DNA from: Basidiobolus meristosporus CBS 931.73 | Taxonomy: Eukaryota > Basidiobolomycota > Basidiobolomycetes > Basidiobolales > Basidiobolaceae | DNA length: 64,000 nt | NCBI GenBank assembly: GCA_002104905.1 | Contig: MCFE01000193.1 | Span: forward strand, 1-64,000 | Direction of reading: 5' to 3' | Part shown: positions 10,107 through 20,159 of the stretch, one piece after another | Position numbering within the stretch: the stretch's first letter is position 1 | Layout: every line of letters begins with the position of its first letter | Program-made: the position numbers and the translations under genes | Notes under the pieces: model-generated | Seen by the model: only the letters and a program-made list of their open reading frames with translations | Told to the model about the DNA's origin: nothing | Database searches by the model: none

Positions 10107-10897
10107 CCCCCTACAGTTCAAAGCACATGTTATCTCTATTGGCAATAAATCGTAACTTATTCATATCCAAGTCTTGCCTCAAAATCTTCCTTCATTGAAG
10201 CTAGTTCCAGGAATCGGAATCCGAACCAACCGAAACGTATGATTGCATTCTTCTCGTAGCCACCCCGACGATCGCAAGGTTCTATTCCCCACAGGGCCCT
10301 GCTTCGAAGATCAGGTGGCTTAGTTGTATGGTCTGACCAAGAAGGCCCCCAAAGTGCCATTCGATTGGTCGCATGTCAAGGTAACCATCACTCCTTATTT
10401 TTGGCATTGTAACATACCAACAGATATTCGAAGCTCCGGATCAACAACTGGCAGACAGTCTGCACATGACTCATCCATGGCCCACTCTTTCGGCAAAGGC
10501 ACTGCGATGTGATTGCTCAAAGCACCTTGAACAATCCACTTCTTGCCTGACACAAAACCATTCAACACATTTCTACACTTATTGGATACGGCGGGCATGC
10601 ATGTAAAAATGTTCGTACTCCGCCATTTTACATGCATGACTGTTGTATCCAATCCTTGCATCTAGAGCCGAGGGCCAATTGGGACTTTTTAACACCTACA
10701 CAACCAGGTTTTCTGCAGCTCACTGTAACATGGGTAAATTGGCGAGTTATCAATACCCGCATTGTTTGTGGAAGCACAAACTCTTCTCCCATTGACCGTA
10801 TGCACCACCTGCCTAAAGGAGGAATCTGTCACACCAGTGAGATATGCACTAAGTCATTTAAAGCCAGGCTGGCCGCTAAAAAAGGGGCAAGTCAATA
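10107..10897. other. intergenic between permease and FAD oxidase genes
   Basis: It holds the permease polyadenylation signal near 10144 and a long imperfect inverted repeat at 10581-10653. No supported gene. A candidate core promoter for the downstream gene is not obvious; TTTAAAG occurs near 10857. Confidence 0.5.
10581..10653. repeat. imperfect inverted repeat (about 30-bp arms, 12-nt loop)
   Basis: The left arm runs ATTGGATAC..CATGCATGTAAAAATG and the right arm CATTTTACATGCATG..GTATCCAAT. They are complementary except for the middle six bases and one extra A. The loop is about TTCGTACTCCGC. It could be a small palindromic element or a hairpin in a 5' leader. Confidence 0.75.
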
Positions 10898-12409
10898 ATG
10901 AGGTTGGTACACCTGGCATTGACTTTTGTTTCCTTCCTCGCATGCATTGCGGGGATTGAATCGGCTCCGTTAGATTTGTTACCAGCAGCAGTAGATATAT
11001 TGGAAGGAAGCGGTCCTGCAAACGAGACTTTCGCCAAATGCATAAGGAAATCCGGCGCCGAGATCATACTTCCATCGAATCTCATCCGTTACGACTTTGC
11101 ACGGGTCGGCAGAAGAACCAGAGTAATCAACCACCCGCTAGCGGTGGCCTATGCCGAGACGGCAGTCCAAGTACAGCAGCTTGTGAAGTGCGCCATTGAT
11201 GCAAAGGTGGTTGTAACTCCACGGAGTGGCGGCCATAGCTACGAAGGATTCTCTTCTACCACCGGAACGCTGGTAGTTGATATCTCCAAAATGAACAACT
11301 GCACGGCCACTGGCACTGACACCATCAGGGTGGAGGCTGGAATCCAACTACGAGACCTCTATCTGTCCATCCACAAGAGCAACCCTGGTCATACCTTTGC
11401 CGGGGGAACCTGTCCCACGGTTGGCCTTGGAGGAATCCTTAGCTCTGGAGGATATGGCACTGTTGCAAGAAGATTTGGCATCGGTGCTGACCACATACTC
11501 TCCGCAACGGTTGTGAACTCCAAAGGAGAGATCGTTGAGGTGAACGACAAGGCGGAGCCTGATCTGTTCTGGGCACTAAAAGGAGGCGGAGGAGGCACCT
11601 TTGGCTTGGTACTCTCCTACTCCTTAAAATTGGTCAAGACCCCCGAGAACAGTATGTTCCATATCACCTGGACCCTACTTGATGCAGTGGATGTGATTAT
11701 GCGCTTCCAGAAGTGGGCACCCACCGCAACCGACAAGTTGACCATGTACTTTTATCAGTTGCCAGGGATCCTTAAAATATACGGACACTACCTAGGTTCC
11801 ATGGACGAGCTTGACGCGGTGTTGAAGGAGAGCGGGCTTCTCGACATTGGTACGGCTGTCATGCACAAGGTCTCATGCTCTCCCCTCGGGGCAAAGATGT
11901 TCTTCAACTTCGACGACACTTGCCAAGATCGAGTGACCCTCGCCTCTCAAGCATTTGCGGACATCACCAAGAGCGAGAAATCCTACGCTAAGAGCCTGTT
12001 CATCGTGCGCGAAATCCCCAGGGAGGTGGTCATTGAATATCAGAAATTGTTGACGCTAGCGCCAGGGGTTACATATGTCAACATAGAGCCGCATGGAGGA
12101 ATCTTTGCAAGTCAGCCATCCTCCTTGACAGCCTATCCTCACCGAAAGGGCAATCTATTTCACATCGGCTTCGCTATCCTGGTAACCGGATTACCTGTAG
12201 CGGATGACCTGGCCCATGCTTGGATCAACAAGGTCCATAGCTTACTTCTTCCCTACTCCAATGCAGGTTCGTATCACGGTTATGCCGATTTGGACCTCCC
12301 TCACCCGCTGCAGTCCTACTTTGGCGCAAACGTGGACCGACTTGTCGAGGTAAAGCGTCGCTATGATCCCTCGAATGTATTTCGCAATCGGCAAAGCATT
12401 CATCCTTAA
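10898..12409 (+). CDS. secreted FAD-linked oxidoreductase, BBE type (bicovalent flavin)
   Basis: It encodes 503 residues with an N-terminal signal peptide (about 1-22). The FAD-binding-4 domain carries PRSGGHSYEG with His113 and GTCPTVG with Cys172, the two positions that hold FAD by 8-alpha-histidyl and 6-S-cysteinyl bonds in berberine-bridge-enzyme and glucooligosaccharide-oxidase relatives. The C-terminal BBE motif reads YDPSNVFRNRQSI. Family members oxidise sugars or secondary metabolites, producing hydrogen peroxide; the substrate is not evident. It has no intron. The gene converges on the CAP gene, with AATAAA at 12467-12472. Several N-glycosylation sequons (NET, NCT) fit secretion. Confidence 0.9.
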   Translation: MRLVHLALTFVSFLACIAGIESAPLDLLPAAVDILEGSGPANETFAKCIRKSGAEIILPSNLIRYDFARVGRRTRVINHPLAVAYAETAVQVQQLVKCAIDAKVVVTPRSGGHSYEGFSSTTGTLVVDISKMNNCTATGTDTIRVEAGIQLRDLYLSIHKSNPGHTFAGGTCPTVGLGGILSSGGYGTVARRFGIGADHILSATVVNSKGEIVEVNDKAEPDLFWALKGGGGGTFGLVLSYSLKLVKTPENSMFHITWTLLDAVDVIMRFQKWAPTATDKLTMYFYQLPGILKIYGHYLGSMDELDAVLKESGLLDIGTAVMHKVSCSPLGAKMFFNFDDTCQDRVTLASQAFADITKSEKSYAKSLFIVREIPREVVIEYQKLLTLAPGVTYVNIEPHGGIFASQPSSLTAYPHRKGNLFHIGFAILVTGLPVADDLAHAWINKVHSLLLPYSNAGSYHGYADLDLPHPLQSYFGANVDRLVEVKRRYDPSNVFRNRQSIHP

Positions 12410-12568
12410 GCTCCGTCATTGAGATACCCCACCCACAATTCTATACCCACCACAGCACTAGAGCCAAATAAAGCATCCTATCGCATGGCATTCATCTGGT
12501 TTGGAAATATTTATTGAAGGTATCATTCTATCACTAACGCAACAAGCTATTCTACACCGCGCCTCCGT

Positions 12569-13060
12569 TCATTCTTTCCTAGCGCCAACGAACTTGGACG
12601 CTCTCTTTCTGGACACCACGGGCCTTGCAAACTCCTGTGTCCAGTAGCTACCACGCGGATCATAGGCGACTCCGATCTGGGTGAACACTGGGTTCAAGAT
12701 GTTGCTACGATGCCCAGGAGAGTTCATCCAGGCGTTCATCACCGACATCTCATCACCAAACCCTGCTGCCACATTCTCACCAATACTGCCCCACACGTAT
12801 CCGGTTTCATCAATTCTGTCCCCCAAAGTTCGGTTGGGCTGGTCATGGGTCATTGTCCGGATGGTGGCTTGGTAGAGAGTATGCCTTTGCGCGGCCATCG
12901 TGAGCTTCGGATCAAGGCTTAAGGGGGGCACGCCAGCCTTTTGGCGCTCTTGGTTCACCAAAGCCAGGAGCCGGTTAGCATCAAAAGCAAGCGCCAACTT
13001 GGCGAACACAAGCACCGAGAGAATCAAGTAATAGCTGAAGAACTGCATAGCTGCCAGCAT
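12569..13060 (-). CDS. secreted CAP/SCP-domain protein (PR-1 superfamily)
   Basis: The ATG at 13060 or, more likely, the one at 13048 starts the protein: a minus-strand TATATTGC-side element reading ATATAAAAG lies at about 13081-13089, so a start site about 30 bp downstream would exclude the first ATG. The protein has a signal peptide and one CAP domain: LVNQERQKAGVPPL, MAAQRHT, MTHDQ, GENVAAG and MNSPGHRSNILNP. The layout without extra cysteines resembles the compact bacterial YkwD-like subtype that also occurs in fungi. CAP proteins bind lipids or act at the cell surface; the exact role here is unknown. AATAAA on the minus strand lies near 12510-12515. Confidence 0.88.
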   Translation of the reverse strand: MLAAMQFFSYYLILSVLVFAKLALAFDANRLLALVNQERQKAGVPPLSLDPKLTMAAQRHTLYQATIRTMTHDQPNRTLGDRIDETGYVWGSIGENVAAGFGDEMSVMNAWMNSPGHRSNILNPVFTQIGVAYDPRGSYWTQEFARPVVSRKRASKFVGARKE

Positions 13061-13981
13061 CTGCGCCAAGTCGGCGAGACTTTTATATTGCTTCGAGCGG
13101 ATAATTCTTGGTCAACCACGCCAACCACAGTGCCCAGCCAATCCACCAAAATATCGATCTCATACATGCCCAATCTATGTTGCCTTCGATGGGAAGCTCA
13201 TCCCAACCACGGTCTCGTTAGCCCAGGACTGACAAATATGGGCGATAGCTTGGTGGTTCCCATCTTTAGTATTTCCCCAGATTCCTAATTCAGTCTGGTC
13301 GGACACCATAAACAGGAATAGAATCTGGTGGATGGTCGGCTATTCGAGTCTGTTTAGATATGTACCTAAGTTAATTAGGAGAGTCCAATGGTTGTTTAGG
13401 TAGTGTGACATGCCCAATTTGCTCATTCGTTGAATTTTGCCGTCCCCACTCGTCATGGCCAATTTTCTGCACCTCACCGGCGTACTTCCATCTTCTGTAT
13501 GACTTTCGCAATGGTAGGAGACGAGCTTGGATGTGAGTGCAACGTTCGTCGATGGCACAGTTCGATTGGGATTGTTGAGCACCAGGCAAGAATTCTTGCT
13601 GAGACCTGGGACACACTTTTGCAAAGGATGCACTTTATTAAACAAGAGATCCAATAGGATGATTGTTATTTGTTTTGATTTTCATCCAGATTTCTGAACG
13701 ATAGTATCAAGTGAATTTCTACTCATGATTGCCTTTAACTGCCCGTTTGAACACTCTATCGACACGTACACTTTCTGACCCGGCTTTGGAGATCCCCCGC
13801 AATTCACCAACCACAACTTTTAAAGCATATTCGTCTGACTTGATATCATGCTCGGGTCCACTAGAGCGACAGTAAGTCTTGCCTACCAGTTGTACACCGA
13901 CTTGGTTTCCCCTTCGATGACTTATCAGATGTTATTCTTTTTTAGACCAAGGCTATTGCCACGGGTACGCCAAGAAGAGTA
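13061..13981. other. divergent intergenic region between CAP gene and kinesin
   Basis: It is about 0.9 kb between two divergently transcribed genes. Only the minus-strand TATA-like element at 13081-13089 is recognisable. Open frames here are short and overlap on both strands without domain content. Confidence 0.5.
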
Positions 13982-16096
13982 ATGGAAGCGGTGGAGATAA
14001 CCGCTTCACCTGCCCCGATCAGAGGTGTGACTGTGAAAAGAAAGGTCTCTACGAGCACTCTTTCGCAGTCCACCACGGCCAGAAATGTTCGTCCAAGAGC
14101 GGACCCCGCCTCAACTGCTACGGGCAAGGCACCTCCCACCACAAGAACCACCACCACACGTAAAACTGCCCCTCCTGCAACGCGGCCAACAGCCACTCGA
14201 GCTGCAAGCGCAAGAGCCCCTGCCGTAGCTCCCAGAACCAGACCGGCCACTAGCAGTGCTACAGCCACACGTAAAGGCGCCACCGCCGCTACAAAGACTC
14301 TGGCCGGTACTGCGCGGACTGCCAAAGTGACAGGCGCCCCGGCGGAATCAGCCGACACTGAGGATAAGAGCCAGGACTCGGGTAGACCCAAAATCAAGAA
14401 GAGACCGGCTTGGGATACAAAGGGCCGTTTGGAGGACATGGAGCAGCTGATGGGTTTCCTCAAGGAGCAGATCAAACAATCAAACACCTCAATGACCGAC
14501 ATGCACGAAAAGCTGTCTGAGAGCGAGGCGAAGATCGACGAATTGGAAAGCTTCCGGAAAAACCTGGAGGATCGGGTGGAGGTCAAGGAAAAGGAAAACC
14601 ACGAGATCAATCAGCGGGCATCGGAACTGGAGCACAAACTGGAAGCCCTACAGGCCAGGAATGAAGAGGACATGAAGCGGGTGAAGCTTCAGTACGAAGA
14701 CGAACTGCTGGCGGTGTCTCGAGAAAAGGAACGAATCCTTCGCGAGAAAGAAGACGTCCTGAACGACCTGGCTCGAACCAGAGAGTCCCTGAAGCAGGAG
14801 GAGGATACCAACATTCAACTTCGCAACACCATCTCCACTCAATCTGCCAACTGTCTGCAGCTGGAGAGTGATCAGCGCGCGTTGAAAAACACCCTTGAAA
14901 CCACCGAAGCCACCTTGAGATTACGCGAATCACGAATCGCGGAGCTGGAGAAGCTGCTCGAGGAAACCAATTGCACCGTCGCCTCACTCGAGAGCAAATT
15001 AATGGAGGAAGAGACCCAGCGACGCAAGTTGCACAACACCATCCAGGAGTTGAAAGGGAACATCCGAGTATTTTGCAGGGTCCGACCCCTTCTCGGTGCC
15101 GAGCTTTCCGACGACATGTCCCATATCTCCTTCCCGGACGATGGGAAGTCCATCGAACTGTTCCAATCCCAAACCTCGGCGGACGGCTCCAAGACCACCT
15201 CGAAAAGCTTCCCCTTCCAGTTTGACAAAGTATTCCAACCCGGCGTTTCCCAAGCCGAGGTGTTCGAGGAGATCTCCCAGCTGGTCCAGTCCGCGTTGGA
15301 TGGCTATCCGGTAAGCATCTTCGCTTACGGACAGACCGGCGGGGGTAAAACGTTCACCATGGAAGGTCCGGACCATCCCACCCACGAGAACATGGGAGTG
15401 ATCCCCCGCGCGGTTCTGCAAATCTACCAAACGGCGAATCTGTTGAAGGAGAAGGGATGGGAGTATACCATGGAGGGCCAGTACGTGGAGATCTACAACG
15501 AAACCGTTCATGATTTGCTCGGCGACGGGATCCTGAGTAGCAAACACGAGATCCGCCATTTGCCCAACAACAAAACCGTCATCACCGACATCACCACCGT
15601 GTCGTTGAACACCCCCGACAAGGTGTCGGAGCTGATGAAGAAGGCTGGCCAGAATCGGGCCGTGGCCGCCACCCAATGCAACGACCGCTCCTCGCGTAGC
15701 CATTCGGTATTTACGCTGCGACTAACCGGCACCAACTCGCTTACCGGCGAGGTGTCGGAGGGGGTGTTGAACCTGATAGATCTCGCCGGTTCCGAACGTC
15801 TCTCCTCCTCCAAGTCCACCGGAGACAGGCTCAAGGAAACCCAGGCGATCAACAAAAGCCTCAGCAGCCTAGGGGACGTCATCTTCGCCCTGGCCAACAA
15901 AGAAAATCACATCCCGTATCGCAACTCGAAGCTGACCTACCTGCTGCAGAACTCCCTCGGCGGGAACTCGAAAACCCTGATGTTCGTCAACATCAGCCCG
16001 CTGTCGACCAATTTCGGAGAAACTCTGTGCTCCCTGAGATTCGCCACCAAGGTCAACAACTGCCAGATCGGAACCGCGCGTAAAGTCATCAAGTAG
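13982..16096 (+). CDS. kinesin-14 (C-terminal motor, Kar3/KlpA type)
   Basis: It encodes 704 residues in one exon. Residues 1-135 are a basic Ala/Thr/Pro/Arg-rich tail likely to bind microtubules. Residues about 150-355 are a long coiled coil. The neck and motor begin at about 358 ([12 protein letters not shown]). The motor shows the P-loop GQTGGGKT at 450-457, switch I NDRSSRSH, switch II DLAGSE and the NKSLSSLG and [10 protein letters not shown] motifs. The neck sits N-terminal to a C-terminal motor, which defines the minus-end-directed kinesin-14 class used in spindle assembly and karyogamy. The P-loop has Gly where most kinesins have Ser (GQTGSGKT). The start is the first ATG after upstream stops. 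Confidence 0.93.
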   Translation: MEAVEITASPAPIRGVTVKRKVSTSTLSQSTTARNVRPRADPASTATGKAPPTTRTTTTRKTAPPATRPTATRAASARAPAVAPRTRPATSSATATRKGATAATKTLAGTARTAKVTGAPAESADTEDKSQDSGRPKIKKRPAWDTKGRLEDMEQLMGFLKEQIKQSNTSMTDMHEKLSESEAKIDELESFRKNLEDRVEVKEKENHEINQRASELEHKLEALQARNEEDMKRVKLQYEDELLAVSREKERILREKEDVLNDLARTRESLKQEEDTNIQLRNTISTQSANCLQLESDQRALKNTLETTEATLRLRESRIAELEKLLEETNCTVASLESKLMEEETQRRKLHNTIQELKGNIRVFCRVRPLLGAELSDDMSHISFPDDGKSIELFQSQTSADGSKTTSKSFPFQFDKVFQPGVSQAEVFEEISQLVQSALDGYPVSIFAYGQTGGGKTFTMEGPDHPTHENMGVIPRAVLQIYQTANLLKEKGWEYTMEGQYVEIYNETVHDLLGDGILSSKHEIRHLPNNKTVITDITTVSLNTPDKVSELMKKAGQNRAVAATQCNDRSSRSHSVFTLRLTGTNSLTGEVSEGVLNLIDLAGSERLSSSKSTGDRLKETQAINKSLSSLGDVIFALANKENHIPYRNSKLTYLLQNSLGGNSKTLMFVNISPLSTNFGETLCSLRFATKVNNCQIGTARKVIK

Positions 16097-16419
16097 CCCC
16101 CCCTCCACCTTCACACGTATACATCCCACCCATCCACCGCCAAGTCTTGATCGCATGTAAAAAGGACCTTCGTGAGAAATCGACTTTCTTACCATTTTTT
16201 TCAATTCTGCGTGTATTATTCCCATGAATATTTCTTGATTCTCCCTTGAATTTCTTGCTAATTTTCCAATAAACGATCCACCATCGCGTGGTCACGTGCC
16301 ACGGCCGGGATGATGTTCGGAGATTGGTAGATTCGGGGGGACGGCCGAGTGGGACGATTGAGGGTCTTAAGGAAGAGCAATTCGAGTGGGGGGGCTCCCT
16401 CTTTCAATCCTAAGTTAAT

Positions 16420-16950
16420 ATGGGTAAGTACGACGCGGCCCCATGGAAATAGATGGAAGCGGCAGTTTGATGGATGTACACTTGAGCAAATGACTAACTC
16501 CAGATACTCGTTCCAGGTAAGGGTAAGCCTAGAGGTCTTCAAGCCGCTCGTAAGCTTCGCAACCACCGTCGCGAAGAACGTTGGGCCGACAAGCAATACA
16601 AGAAGCGTGCCCTCGGTACCGCCTTCAAGTCCTCTCCCTTCGGTGGGTCCTCCCACGCCAAGGGAATCGTCTTGGAAAAGATCGGTGTTGAAGCCAAGCA
16701 ACCTAACTCCGCCATTCGTAAGTGCGTCCGTGTTCAACTTATCAAGAACGGTAAGAAGATCACCGCCTTCGTGCCCAACGATGGTTGTTTGAACTTCGTC
16801 GAGGAGAACGACGAAGTCCTCATCTCCGGGTTCGGCCGTAAGGGTCGTGCCGTGGGTGATATTCCTGGTGTTCGTTTCAAGGTTGTCAAGGTCTCCGGTG
16901 TCTCCCTTCTTGCTTTGTACAAGGAGAAGAAGGAGAAGCCCAGATCTTAA
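16420..16950 (+). CDS. RPS23: 40S ribosomal protein uS12 (RPS23)
   Basis: Exon 1 holds only ATG plus one G (16420-16423). The intron is 16424-16516 (93 nt, GTAAGT..CCAG, with ACTAAC as branch). Exon 2 is 16517-16950. Splicing gives [14 protein letters not shown].. and 145 residues, the size of yeast Rps23. The PNSAIRK loop that reaches the decoding centre, and the conserved proline that is hydroxylated in yeast and animals, are present. The 3' AATAAA lies near 16996. The gene sits head-to-tail with RPS21. The reading is unambiguous. Confidence 0.96.
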
Positions 16951-17289
16951 TTTCCAAATCCCTAGTGTATTCCTCCATATCGGCAGACTTTACGAAATAA
17001 ACCTGAACTATCCTTTATTTGGATCTCAATTTCTTACCTAACTGTGCGAGTTATCATGTGTATACGATGTTGCTCGGAGAGCAGGCTTAGGCTGCCTTGG
17101 CCGTTGGGGTCCAAGTGATGGTCGATTTCAGGGACCATCCTCATCACGGGCTAGCGCTCGTGCGGACGGAGATTAGGGCCAGGTAGCCAATGAACTGCAC
17201 CCTGGATAAAAATGGGCCTTATTTGGAGCGAGCGTGAATTTAATGAGGTGATTCGTGTTGGGAAGCGGTTCCTTCTCTCTTCATCAATC

Positions 17290-17620
17290 ATGGAAAACGA
17301 CCAAGGTGTTCTCGTTGACTTGTACGTCCCCAGAAAGTGGTACGTATCCCAGCATCCCGAACGAAACCTCACCCATCAATCGCACTAACCATGGAATCCA
17401 TCGATCTAGCTCCGCCACTGGCCGTCTTATCCCCGCCAAGGACCACGCCTCCGTCCAAATCAACATTGGTGAGGTCGACTCCGAAGGTCGTTACACTGGT
17501 TCCTTCCAGACCTATGCCTTCTCTGGCTTCGTTCGCAAGCTCGGTGAGTCCGACGACTCCCTCAACCGTCTCGCCACCAAGGACGGTTTCTTGAAGAATG
17601 TCTGGTCCTACCAGAAGTAA
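17290..17620 (+). CDS. RPS21: 40S ribosomal protein eS21 (RPS21)
   Basis: Exons are 17290-17339 and 17410-17620. The intron is 17340-17409 (70 nt, GTACGT..TCTAG, with CACTAAC branch) and splits a Cys codon after LYVPRK. The product is 86 residues: [16 protein letters not shown] then CSATGRLIP.. to NVWSYQK, one residue shorter than yeast Rps21. The protein belongs to the small subunit near the mRNA exit side and helps late 18S rRNA maturation. AATAATAATAAA follows the stop. Confidence 0.95.
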
Positions 17621-17942
17621 ATCCATCCGTGGAATAATAATAAACCTTTGTAGAATGCTTGCGACCGTTTTATTTCCTATTCACTCGACTTATGGCCGAG
17701 TAGTGATGTCGTTGGTTGCCAAGTTGATCCAGCTGTTTGGCTGCGAGCCTACTTAATAAACCTGTTCGCCGACTCTATTCCCCCCCCCCCGGACCACACA
17801 TACTTGGTCTCGAAGATACAGTCAACCAAAGATATACAAATGAACGAGATGTTCTTGAGTGATTATTCAACGTATATTTAGGAAACTCGTGCTTTAACTT
17901 GGGTGGAGTAGGATGGGGGGAAGGTTGGGTGACATAAGAACT

Positions 17943-18833
17943 TTACATGAAATCGTCGAAATCATCATCCAAGTTTCTAGAATAATCAGTGGTATCAATA
18001 GCATCGACCTGCTTGATGGTGGCGGTGGTCTTCTTGGTCTTCTTCTTACCCTTGGCAGCATCCTTGGCGGCTCTTTGCTTCTCGTTGGCTAGGGTGGTGA
18101 GGATCGAGGCCAATTTACGCACTTCCACATCCTTGAGCGGGGAGGCCAATTCACGGACGAACCCTTCCAAGAAACCCATGTACACGGTGGGGCGAACTTG
18201 CTTGGAGGTGGAGTTGATACGTTCAAGCAACACGGTGGAGAACTCATCGAATTCCTCCTTGGTCTTAGGTTGAAGACGGGTGAGTTTGTTACCAACCTCG
18301 GTATCCTTCACGGAGACCCCAGAGAACAAGTCGGTGGCGTTCTCGATGTCGGCCTCAACCTCAAGTGCTTGGAGACGAGCTCTGCGTGCGGCAGCGTCCT
18401 CATCACCAGCCATGGCGGCCTTCTTCTCGGCGATCTGCTGCTTACGTTTTTCCTCCTCTTCCTGTCTCATACGGATCTTCTCGGCGAGAGGGATCTTCTT
18501 GGGCTTGGCTGGCGCGGCCACCGGAGCGGCCTTTTTCTCCTCCTCCTCTTCAGCCTCCGAATCGGAGTCATCCCAGTTGTCCTGTTCGCCCCAACGGTAG
18601 TGTAAGTGTCCGGGGAATCGAAGTCGGTGGAGTGGTGCGAAAGGCTTACCTTGACGCCATCAGAGTCCTCATCTTCGTCGTCCCAGAATTTCCCCGTCTT
18701 GGCTACAACCACAGCTGGAACCTCGTCAAAATCTTCTTTTTCTAAAGGGGAACTCGCGGTTAGCAAAAGGGTGACCGAAGTGGGGGGGAATTGGCGACCG
18801 GAGTCACGACGTAAACATACCCCAGTCGGACAT
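17943..18833 (-). CDS. HCR1: translation initiation factor eIF3 subunit j (HCR1)
   Basis: Exons are 18833-18821 (13 nt, ATGTCCGACTGGG), 18741-18650 and 18581-17943. The introns are 18742-18820 (79 nt) and 18582-18649 (68 nt). Splicing gives 247 residues: MSDWEKEDFDEVPAVV.., then KFWDDEDEDSDGVK joined to DNWDDSDSEAEEEE. The protein has an acidic N-terminus, a basic Lys-rich helix (PKKIPLAEKIRMRQEEEEK), the eIF3j core domain, and an acidic C-terminus ending DDDFDDFM. The protein sits in the 40S decoding centre and assists initiation and recycling. The ATG at 18521 is internal. Confidence 0.92.
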
Positions 18834-19671
18834 GTTCGATGTATACGCCTCTAGCTTTGCTGTTGAACGAACAACTATTCACCAATACGAAAAAAAAAGG
18901 TGGTCAAGAAAAATCCCCCCCCCCTCCCCTTGTTCCATATGGACCGTGAAAATTTGGGTAGAAAAAAAATTCCCTTGGACGTCTGCCCTGGCCGGTCACG
19001 TGAGAGACCGAGGGACAGGGGAGAGCGAATCTTTCCATCGGGTTCCTTGACAGATGATGGCTGGACGGAAATGGCGACTGGATCTTGGGTGTGGGCATCC
19101 CCTTCCTCGACACAAACTCTCGGTAGATCCTATTGTCGCTCAAGAGGGATGATCTCCAGCCTGCGGAAATGCCGGATTCCTCAGATGCAAGGTCGGTTTC
19201 TCGCCTTCTATGATTATCAGTAAAGCTGGTGATTAAGCACCTTCTATGGGGAATAACATAATTGCTTCTGGCATTCTGCCATGCCTAGATCAGACCAAGT
19301 GACGTGGTGATAGTGACTTGGGTGAGTTGACGCTGGAACTAGGCGATGTGCTACAGCCACAGATTCCGATCAAAGTTGGCATCCCGAAGATACAACGGTT
19401 AGCCGACCCGCTTAGCTGAGGAGCATTCCATGGACTATCCCGTCAGAGCAATCAAACCATTCTTGACTGACAGCTGAAGATACAGTTAGGTAGGTGGAAG
19501 CGTAATGAAACACCAAAGTGGGTATCGATTGCGTCCAACCCACGTCATGATCAAGCATGATTTCATACTGATCCGTGACATACTTGTTGTGTGGTACCAC
19601 CGTCGACGACTATATATCGGGTGTCGCTGGGAAACCACCCGACAATTATCTCTCTGCAATCAATCTTCACC
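18834..19671. other. intergenic between eIF3j and Rtc3 genes
   Basis: It is a divergent promoter region. It contains poly-A and poly-C runs near 18890-18930 and TATATAT at 19611-19617, about 55 bp upstream of the Rtc3 ATG. No supported gene. Confidence 0.5.
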
Positions 19672-20040
19672 ATGGCCGCTACTCAACAAGTCGTTTTCTC
19701 CGATAAAGAGAAGTCCGATACCGAATTCTTCGTCTTCGTGAACCCCGAAGTCTACGAGGAGTGGGAATCCGACAAGTCCGTCCCCATCTCCAAGGTCGTT
19801 CAGGCATTCAACATCTACGTCACACGCACCGGTGGCAGCACCGGGGTGGCTGAGACCCCCTCGAACCAAGAGTTGGAGAACACCTTCGGCACCTCCAACG
19901 ACACCGCCGTTGTCGAACACATCCTTAAGCACGGGGTGGCAAAGGGCAGCTCCGGAATCCGCAAGACTGGCGACAAGTTCAACCTGTCTCGCGGAAGAGG
20001 AGTAAGCACCTCTGACGCCAGCAACAATGTCCACAATTAA
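19672..20040 (+). CDS. SBDS N-terminal-domain protein, Rtc3/Yhr087w-like
   Basis: The ATG at 19672 lies 55 bp after TATATAT (19611-19617); an in-frame start at 19591 would lie upstream of the TATA box and is rejected. The 122-residue protein keeps the fold of yeast Rtc3: FFVFVNPEVYEEWESDKSVP, KVVQAFNIYVTRTG, NQELENTFGT and VVEHILKHG, then a Gly/Ser-rich tail. Rtc3 is a single-domain homologue of the SBDS N-terminal (FYSH) domain, induced by stress and linked to RNA metabolism in yeast. AATAAA lies near 20094. No intron. Confidence 0.85.
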   Translation: MAATQQVVFSDKEKSDTEFFVFVNPEVYEEWESDKSVPISKVVQAFNIYVTRTGGSTGVAETPSNQELENTFGTSNDTAVVEHILKHGVAKGSSGIRKTGDKFNLSRGRGVSTSDASNNVHN

Positions 20041-20159
20041 CCAACCCACCTCTCCCTTGTATTCCCATCCATTCCCATGTAGACCATTCTTGAATAAAGT
20101 TTCCCACCACCCCCCCTGAAGATCCATGTTCCACTTCATCTAAACCTAGACCAAGTATG

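Noticed and set aside
10260-10360. Possible tRNA gene (GGTGGCTTAGT..GGTTCTATTCC-like bits).
   Set aside because: The pieces are in the wrong order and no acceptor stem or anticodon arm can be drawn.
13340-13657. Overlapping frames on both strands between the CAP and kinesin genes.
   Set aside because: They are short, lack domains, and mirror each other across the strands. No promoter or intron signal supports either.
14999-15703. Long open frames antisense to the kinesin gene (also 13942-14610 on the minus strand).
   Set aside because: They mirror GC-rich codon usage of the kinesin coding strand and show no domain. The sense frame has all kinesin motifs.
17780-17791. Poly-C runs (also near 18917) as functional signals.
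   Set aside because: Simple homopolymers in intergenic DNA, likely slippage products and prone to sequencing error.
18521-18521. ATG at 18521 as the eIF3j start.
   Set aside because: Upstream exons with GT..AG introns supply the conserved MSDWE.. start and acidic N-terminus in frame.
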